Shown here: piece by piece, positions 56,387 through 64,000 of the stretch | Position numbering within the stretch: the first letter of the stretch is position 1 | Layout of the letters: each line of letters begins with the position of its first letter | From: Combretum micranthum | Taxonomy: Eukaryota > Streptophyta > Magnoliopsida > Myrtales > Combretaceae | Direction: 5' to 3' | DNA: 64,000 bases | Assembly: GCA_024138025.1 (NCBI GenBank) | Contig: JAMXBD010000362.1 | Span: 434,001-498,000 of the forward strand | The notes under the pieces: generated by a model | Database searches by the model: none | What the model was told of the DNA's origin: nothing | The model's input: the letters and a program-made list of their open reading frames with translations, nothing else | Program-made: the position numbers and the translations under genes

Positions 56387-59300
56387 TATAAACCCCCAAA
56401 TTTTTGGAATCGGTTTAGCTTAAAACCCTAAACCGGAAGTCAACCGGAACTCTAAAGGTCAACAAAACCCTAGTTAGACGTAATAGCTTAAGTCCGGCAA
56501 TCCCGAATAAGCAACTCAGTAAGAGTAAGTAGGAGTTTAGAATATAGAATAGTGCGTAATTACCCAAGGAAGCGTAAAAAGATCCGATTATTAAACCGCA
56601 ACTCGTTTTAAACCCGATCGGACACAGTTCTTGAAAAATGTGTCTCGGAGCCCAGAAAAGTAAAAATATTCTGAATATACCATTAGACTTGCAAAAATAT
56701 AAGGTTTTCAGAAATATCAGTTTTATAATTTTTCGGTAAGTAAAAATAATAGATATCGCAATTATACGCGTATTTTCTTACTACCGGTACGTTATTAGTC
56801 ATATTTACTTTACATTACACTATTCATTACTATTCTACACTATTCTTTTATTTCTACTTTTTCTTACACCTACTCTTACACACACCATAACCTATAACCT
56901 TTACTTTTTACCTTTCCCATAACTTTATTTCACATCTACTTTACATATTACTTCATTTAATCCACAAAATACAAAATAAAACACACACTCTCCCCTTCTA
57001 CTCATCTTGGCCAGTGCCCTCTTCCCCTCACGCGCTCTCAATTTGTTTTGTTTTATCTTTATTTTAATCACACAAAAATCACTCCACATTTTCCTATAAA
57101 TAACCCCCTCCTCTTTCACTTCTTTCACACATTTACTAACCATAAATTCTCTACAAAAACTCTCTCAAATTCTCCTCTTAAAACTCTCTCCAAATATCCT
57201 CTCAAAACTCTCTCAAAATAATTCCAAAACAACTTCTACCTACAACAAAAACCAAAACCACATAATACTACCAAAGTCTTCTTTAGGTAATCATTTCCTA
57301 TTGTTTTTCTTCTTCTCATGTTATGTAACTTTACATGATCATAGTGTGAGTTTTCAAAGACTAAATGTTATGGAAGCTACATTATGTTCATGTATTGTTC
57401 TTGTTCATGAAAATCTATTTATATTTATGTTATTATTTTTGTTCATATTATTGTTACTATATCTAAGTATTATTATCTATATATATATATACATATTCTT
57501 TAGAGCATATAAGCTCACTTGCAATTTATTTATTTTATGCAATTTATTTATTTATTTATTCAATTGCAATTTATTTATTCATTCCTTGTTATTTTAAGAC
57601 TAGTCTTTAGTCTTAGACTTGTCCTCATCAAGTCAAAACAAATTTTTCTTTCTTTCATTTTATTCTTATTTTGGGACTAGTATACTTCTTAGTCCCGGAA
57701 GCCTTGAAAAAGCTAAGACTCCCAATACTTAACTTTATTATTTATGTTATTTTTGTTTGCTATCATTTCTCATAAATCATGTTCATTTAGATTGTTATCC
57801 AAAATTTCAAGTTCTAAAAATAATTAACAAAAGGAGATTTTACCACTTAGAGAGAAGTTTATGTGAAGTATAAAATGTATGATTTAATAAAAAAAATAAA
57901 GTCATTCTTTTCAAGTTACAAAAGAACCCACTACAATTTTAGAAACTACTTTTGTTATGAAATTTTTTTAAATCAATTATTATCCCACTTTGTTTTTCAA
58001 AGGAAAATGATTTCTAGGAAAACATAACATAGCAAAAACCTTAGAAGCAAGAAGTGAGGATTTTCAAGTTTAGATCTTTTCAAATAAATAGTGAAAGAAG
58101 GATTGTATAGAACATACAAAGGACCAACACAAGAATTTAGAAAAAAAGAAAAATTTGTATTAGTCATCTAGAAAAGTAATAAGTAAAAAATAAAGTAATT
58201 CTTTGAAAACCAAAAGAATCAAAGTGCTCATTTCAAAACCAATCACAAAATGAATTTCTTGTAAACTATAGTTTTGTAAAACTTCTAATTAATATTTCTT
58301 TACTTAGGAAACATGATTGAACAACAAACACTTGAGCATGAATAAATATGAGTTATGTAGCTATAAAAAGAGGATTTTTCAACTATATAGATAACTAAGT
58401 ATTTATTAAATAAATTTTTGGATGATCGGACCAAAGTTGTTTTTGAGTTGGAAAATTCGTAGTGAATTTTATAGCCACTGTTTCAGGGCCTAAATGGTTT
58501 AGTTTGATAAAAATAGTTATATAAATGAATAGATCTTTTCGAGTAGGTAGAAATCGGTATATTATATGCGCGATTCCGAGTTAAAATGACCAAGTTATGA
58601 CCATTTTAAATTGGAACTTTTCTTTATACGAACTTTAACGTTCTTTTGACATTGTCTTATCAAAATTCAAGAAAACCATCAAGAAATACTCATTGTGGGT
58701 ATTTTCTTTGGCTATGTGACTCCGAGGAAGGATACCTATATCCCGAAGATTATTTCGATTGAGTGGAGTGTGTGAACGACTCATCCGTATAGAAGAATAG
58801 TCGACATGGCATTGTGAGTTTATTTCCTTTAAATACTATACTTGTTGTGCTTATAATTTAGTTGCATTAGAGTTAGGAAAAGACAAATGGATATGTGTGT
58901 AAAATAATTCCTTGAAAGAATCCTAAGAATGGTGAGGCCGGAATTGATTTAAATGTTTGTTTTAGCATAACACTTGCTTTGTATGAGATTGTTTGATCGC
59001 CTTAAATTTGATAATAATAATGTTATGATATTATAAATAAATGGATTCATGCATACTAAGAAATGAGTCACATTGCATTTGGGTTATTATCCTTGGGCGA
59101 GAAGGATAGTAAGCTCATGTCGAAAGCAACACTTGGCGGAGTGTTCGAAAGCGATTTCTTGGCGGCGTTAAGGAAATGCTTGGTGGAAGATCCGAAAGCA
59201 AGGCTCGATTCAAGTAGACTTCATATGCTTGGCGACATTGATCGAAAGCATAAATCTTTTTAACTAAAACTACTTGTTTTGAGGTTATGTATCACCAAAC

Positions 59301-59863
59301 CCCGAATGGAAGGCGCAAATCTATTCAACATATAGTTTTTCGAAAACTATATGCCTTGTTTGCCCACGTGTATGTTGCATCTCATTTGATTGCTTAAACA
59401 ACTTGTTTGAAATTTTGTTACAAGAAGTTATTTATGGAAATAGTTCTTACTAAGCCTGCCAGCTTATACCCCCATAGATATCTTTTGCAGTTCCCTTATT
59501 TGTGGTTGAGGCCACGAGGACCTTGCAGTCAGGTAATTTCTTTTCGGATAAGGAAATTTTAGATGAAGTTTAGTATTATAAATGATGCACAAATATTCTT
59601 GTAATAGATTAGTGAATAAGGGAAATGTCCCTAAGTTTGTAAAGATCACTGTTATACGTAAATGAATATTATGAATCCTCTTTTCTTAATATGTTATTAT
59701 ATCTTCTTAAGCTTCATAATTCCATGTATGGTCCTCTAAATTTGTGAGAGCACGTCTTATACTTAATATTAAAGCTTTTGGGAGTGGCTAAGGTTGTCAT
59801 ACTTAAGCTTTAATATTGAGTGTGACGGACTGTTATGTTTAGGGTACCCTTTGGGGCGTGGCA
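56387..59863 (+). repeat. solo LTR (3477 bp), second copy of the 3.5-kb family
   Basis: Collinear with 42282-45755 throughout, in the same orientation. The start is tataaaccccc (TG changed to TA) and the end ggggcgtggca. Exact target duplications attct lie at 56382-56386 and 59864-59868. TATAAATA is at 57095-57102. The first 145 bases differ from the other copy at roughly a dozen sites by eye. The acceptor-like site of the other copies reads tatgtgac here, so its AG is lost. Confidence 0.92.
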
Positions 59864-60651
59864 ATTCTTCTTATTGATTTCTTTCTACCTAAAAAGCAAA
59901 AACTTATATTAAAAAGTTGGTCTCACGTATTAAATATTTAAATATTTTAAAAACAAATGTAAATAAGAAATATATAAGGATAACATAAGTTAATAAGAAA
60001 TAAAATTAAATAATCATTTCATCTTACCAAGCCTTTATGTCAATGCCAATTCATCGAAATCAAATGTCACAACCTGCAAGTGAAACTATAATGCACGAGT
60101 ATTGCATTTTCAAAAAAATATTTAAAAAGATACTAATAACTATGAATTGCCTATGACATATCTCTAATCAAAATCATCTGAACCATTGTCAGGATTTGCT
60201 GCAACCTTGCAAATTACATCAACCTCTTTCTTATACATTTCTATTGTCTTGAATAATAAAATACATTTCACAAAGATTATTCAAACTAACAAAATCAATT
60301 TCACATATGTAAATCTAAATGTTTTATAAAAAAAGGATATAAGTACAAATATATAAACATATCAAAAAGACATAAAAGAAGTAAGGAAAAAAAAATAGAG
60401 TTAAACAACCATTTTATCCTTGCTATGCCTCTATCTCAATTCGACAAAAAACCATTTCATCCTTGTTGTCCTATGTAAGGAACAATATGGTAATGGAGAA
60501 AATGATTTACCAAAAAGAAAGAAAAATGTATCATTAATTTCAAATATAATAGCACCAAATTCAAATATAATAGCACCATAAATTACTAATTTATGATTTA
60601 AATAATATAGATGAAGGATAATTAATTATAGTAATAATTTTGCTTCTAAAT
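59864..60651. other. AT-rich intergenic, nothing gene-like
   Basis: Contains a short tandem duplication of ttcaaatataatagcacca near 60538-60582. No ORF or RNA gene supported. Confidence 0.5.
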
Positions 60652-60963
60652 AAATACATTATATTATGAGAGAGGTTAATCAAAGTACCATCTAAAACTA
60701 TATGATAAAAAGTGTGCGACGAATAAAGAGATTCTGGCTTAAATTTTTAATTAGAATAAATACATTATAACATGAGAGAGGTTAATCAAATTACCATATA
60801 AAACTATATGATAAAAGATATGAGACGAATGAAGAGATTCTAGATTAAATTTTTAATTGAAATGAATACATTATAATATGAGAGAGGTTAATCAACTACC
60901 ATTTAAAACTATATGATAAAAGGTGTGCAACAAATGAAGAGGTTCTCGCTTAAATTATATAGG
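60652..60963. repeat. tandem repeat, 3 x 106 bp
   Basis: Units start at 60652, 60758 and 60864 with [a/g]aatacattata. Each contains atgagagaggttaatcaa, aaactatatgataaaa and aagagattct-like text. Constant spacing with point differences between units. Confidence 0.88.
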
Positions 60964-61229
60964 TATACAATTCGGTACCTAAACCTATGAAATTGATCAA
61001 TTTAGTATTTCAATTTTAAACTAATCATTTTGGTACTTAAAAAAACTTTTGATGCATGCTAACAGTACCTTTGTCAAGTTCCTTCAAGTACTAAATTGGT
61101 CAATTTTAAAGTTTTTAAAGTACTAAATTAATTAATTTCAAAATTAAAATGCTAAATTGATCAATTTCAAAATTAAAGTATGTATATTTTGTCAAAATTC
61201 ATATACCATTTATAACATTATCCCTAATT
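60964..61229. mobile_element. MITE-like element related to family 2
   Basis: aggtatacaattcggtacct ... cataccatttataacattatccct: the ends pair as inverted repeats and share the 'ggtacctaaac' and 'attgatcaattt' text of family 2. The target duplication is not certain. Confidence 0.55.
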
Positions 61230-64000
61230 AATATAATGTTGTAATCTTGATTTCCTACATTACACGGTTGTACCTTAATTTACCAAATATCTCTCACATT
61301 TATATGAAAGATTGAACTCTTCATGTCACCCTATTTTAGGAATGGACGTTTGTTGTACCCAATTTACTATTTTTGTCTCAGCAAATAAAAATATGACATG
61401 TGTTATTAATTTGATTTTAGTTATTTTGTATCTTTTTTGTAAGTGATAATAAATAACATGTGACATGTTATTTACCGTACCAATAATGTGATAGCAAACT
61501 CAGCACAACAAATATCCATCCCGATTGTAGTGCTTGAAAACATAGCTTTTTTTTATGATAAGTTTCCCAAATTTTAGCAATTCAAAAATATTGTTGATTT
61601 TGTTGGATACAATAGCCATGTAATTGTATTTTGCCGAGAGTTATTCATGGAATTATACTGATGAAATGACGGATGCCATTTGAAAAGAATATATTATGTG
61701 TTATCAAATAATATTTAAAAAAAAAAAGGGAAAATGTCTACTTGGTTGCTTTCTCTCGATAATTGTCTTCATCCTACGTTTCCAAATTAGTGATTCCGGA
61801 TTTACTTTATTTTACATAGTTTTTATTTTTCATTTATGAAAAATTTTATATAATTTACGATTGGACACTTGACAATTCCTAGGTTCACATTGTTTGTAAT
61901 GGTGCACAATGTGCCAAGACACCATTTTAGTGTATTTATTTATAGATATTATTAATAAAGGGCAAGTATTCATTGTATTTGTATACTTTATGCCCATATA
62001 TATTTTACAATAAAATTTCATAGATATTTAAAAAATGTCTAAAATAATAATGAGGTATATTATCAGTAGCAATTTCAAGACATTGTATCATCTAAAATTT
62101 GTCCTTGGTTAGATAAATATCTAGAGGGAATATAGATATTTAAACCAACACGTTGTATGGCTAAAGGTCATTCTTACTAAACCAAGGGAAAGATATCCAA
62201 ATTATATAAGTGGATGCTTAGAGATTAAATGGGTACACTGGACACGATCTGCTAATAGAAAATACCACATGTTTAATGTCATTGGTCGCTCCTCTATATG
62301 AAATGCATAAATAATCTCTAAACTTGAGACCTTTATATATCCTATATATGAAATGTTGTACTTTGATATCGTTAAAAATGATCATAATATAAATTGCAAA
62401 TAATACGGTTATTGGGTGCCATATGAAATATAGAGAAAATAATAGTGAGTCAAGATTGAATTTATTACTCTCTTGATTAGGGCGACAATATCCATAGGTT
62501 GCTTGATTAGGTTGCTAGCCCTGGCAAGTTTTATTAAGTCTAATTTATCTCGGAAACCAAGTAAAATAATTAAACATATTTTGATAAAGAGATTTAATTA
62601 TGCAGTAATTGATTTATAGTAACTAAGGTTCACAACCATTTTTATTACATAGGATGACCATAACTATTGCTATATGGTTATCTTGGTTTATGTATAAAAT
62701 ACATTAAATATGTGTATAGAAACCTAAAGGGTCGCACAAAATAACATGATCAATAGGAAAAACAATAATTTCATAATTAGAATAAATTGGATTATTTATT
62801 TATTTATTTGAAATAAATTAAATAATATGAAGAATATTTTATTGTTAAGTGGATATTATGTAATCTAAATAATATCATTTATTAAGATATTACTTGTTCT
62901 CTCTTATCCATATATATATGTGTGTGTGTGTGTGTATAAATATGAGAAGAAGAAAAAAAAAGAAAGAAAGAGATATTTTTTTCACTGAAAATAATACAAA
63001 AATTCTAATTTAAGTTACCTAGCAGTATAGGGATTATAATTAGTTCCTATTGTTGTGCGTTTGGTTACTACTAGAGGGGTACACTTGGTGTTCTTATGGT
63101 GAACAAAATGAAGATTTTACAATAAACATTGTCAGTATTATATCTCACGTGAACTTCATCCTCTAGGAGAAGGTATATCTTTTGCAAGGAGAGGTATAAT
63201 TCTTGAAAACTATGTTAATTATTTTTTTTTTGTTATATATATATATATATTATTTTACATATCACTCATGAATGCTATGAGATAGGTTTTGTAATTTAAA
63301 AAAAAAAAATTCTGCTGCTTTTTTGAGATTACAAGACCCAACACGCACATATAATTTAAATATTTGTGCTTGAAGGTTGTAAATGATGGTTGTTAATATA
63401 GTACCTACAAGTACGAGGCTACAAAGAAATATTAATCGTGAAATTGATAAAATTAGCAACCAAATTCATATTTATGATTTTCGAAGAGATTTGTGGGACC
63501 AAGAGTTCGATGAAATGTTCATGGCAAGGCTTCCTCTATAAAACTTACGTTTGATCATTTATTCATACATATATATATATATATATGAAAAAATTCTATG
63601 ATTCCATCATTTTTTTTATAGATCCGGTTTTATTAGTTATTTAACGGTTTAGATTCATACATAGTCATGACTAAAATACTAAGAGAAGAAGGAAATGAGA
63701 GGGATTAAATTTTATTTTCTCATTTGTTTTGAAAGGAAAATACAAGAGAAAGAGAAATGGATGTAATATTTTCTTCAATCCCACCATTTTTTATTCCCTC
63801 AAAATTAGAGAGGATAAAGAGGAAAAGGAAAAAAAAATTGAAATTACTTTTATACCCTTCTTTTTTTAAATTACTTATTATCTTTTAAGGATATATAAGT
63901 AATTTACCATTATATATTATTTTATATTTTATAATAATTAAGAGTCCATCCAATTTTTTCTCGCATTTATTATATTCTCTCTACTTTCTTCTTTTCCTCA
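61230..64000. other. AT-rich intergenic DNA with microsatellites
   Basis: No gene supported on either strand. Simple repeats: AT/TG run at 62898-62936, AT at about 63234-63251 and 63565-63587. The last 400 bases are purine/pyrimidine-biased, low-complexity sequence. Confidence 0.55.

Noticed and set aside
57301..57597. 98-codon hydrophobic ORF
   Set aside because: Lies in LTR sequence with tttatttattt runs; the other copy (43190-43490) lacks the frame, so it is chance.
62898..62936. AT/TG repeat as a possible regulatory Z-DNA element
   Set aside because: An ordinary microsatellite with no gene nearby.

Overview
The window looks like gene-poor, AT-rich nuclear DNA from a eudicot plant. I infer this from the Athila-type Ty3/gypsy retrotransposon, an endogenous pararetrovirus, large TG...CA solo LTRs with 5-bp target duplications, hAT and Mutator MITEs, and a broken plant receptor-like kinase. 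I see no intact protein gene, tRNA or rRNA. Nearly everything that can be recognised is a mobile element or pseudogene, often nested one inside another.

Layout. 1-11660: a minus-strand Athila-like element (truncated 3' LTR, env-like ORF, integrase/RNase H/RT/protease, gag, tRNA-Asp-type PBS, complete 5' LTR). It sits in a 3.5-kb-class LTR whose end survives at 11661-11900. 11901-19313: a plus-strand caulimovirid-like endogenous pararetrovirus (coat protein, protease, RT, RNase H, accessory ORF, promoter), decayed and carrying an hAT MITE. It is bracketed by a 12-bp direct repeat. 19326-23349: probable LTR-like sequence holding one hAT and one Mutator MITE. 23600-25900: an unclassified degenerate coding repeat with a 0.3-kb duplication.

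28860-40221: a cluster of LTRs. An inverted copy of the 3.5-kb family (28860-33247) is split by a 2.2-kb solo LTR (30706-32929, TSD attgt). A relative of that solo LTR lies at 34100-36224, and another 3.6-kb LTR at 36604-40221. 42044-45809: a Mutator MITE split by a 3474-bp solo LTR (TSD ggtac). 46183-48410: a receptor-kinase pseudogene on the minus strand, cut by a MITE. 48772-54310: an internally deleted Athila/Tat-like element with gag only. 56387-59863: a second copy of the 3.5-kb solo LTR (TSD attct). The rest is MITEs, a 3 x 106-bp tandem array and AT-rich DNA.

No cellular pathway is encoded. The most unusual signal is an apparent splice-acceptor/short-acidic-ORF module found at matching places in LTRs of at least three families. 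Also worth attention are the exact 12-bp repeat flanking the pararetrovirus and the repeated Trp-to-stop changes in the Athila pol frame.
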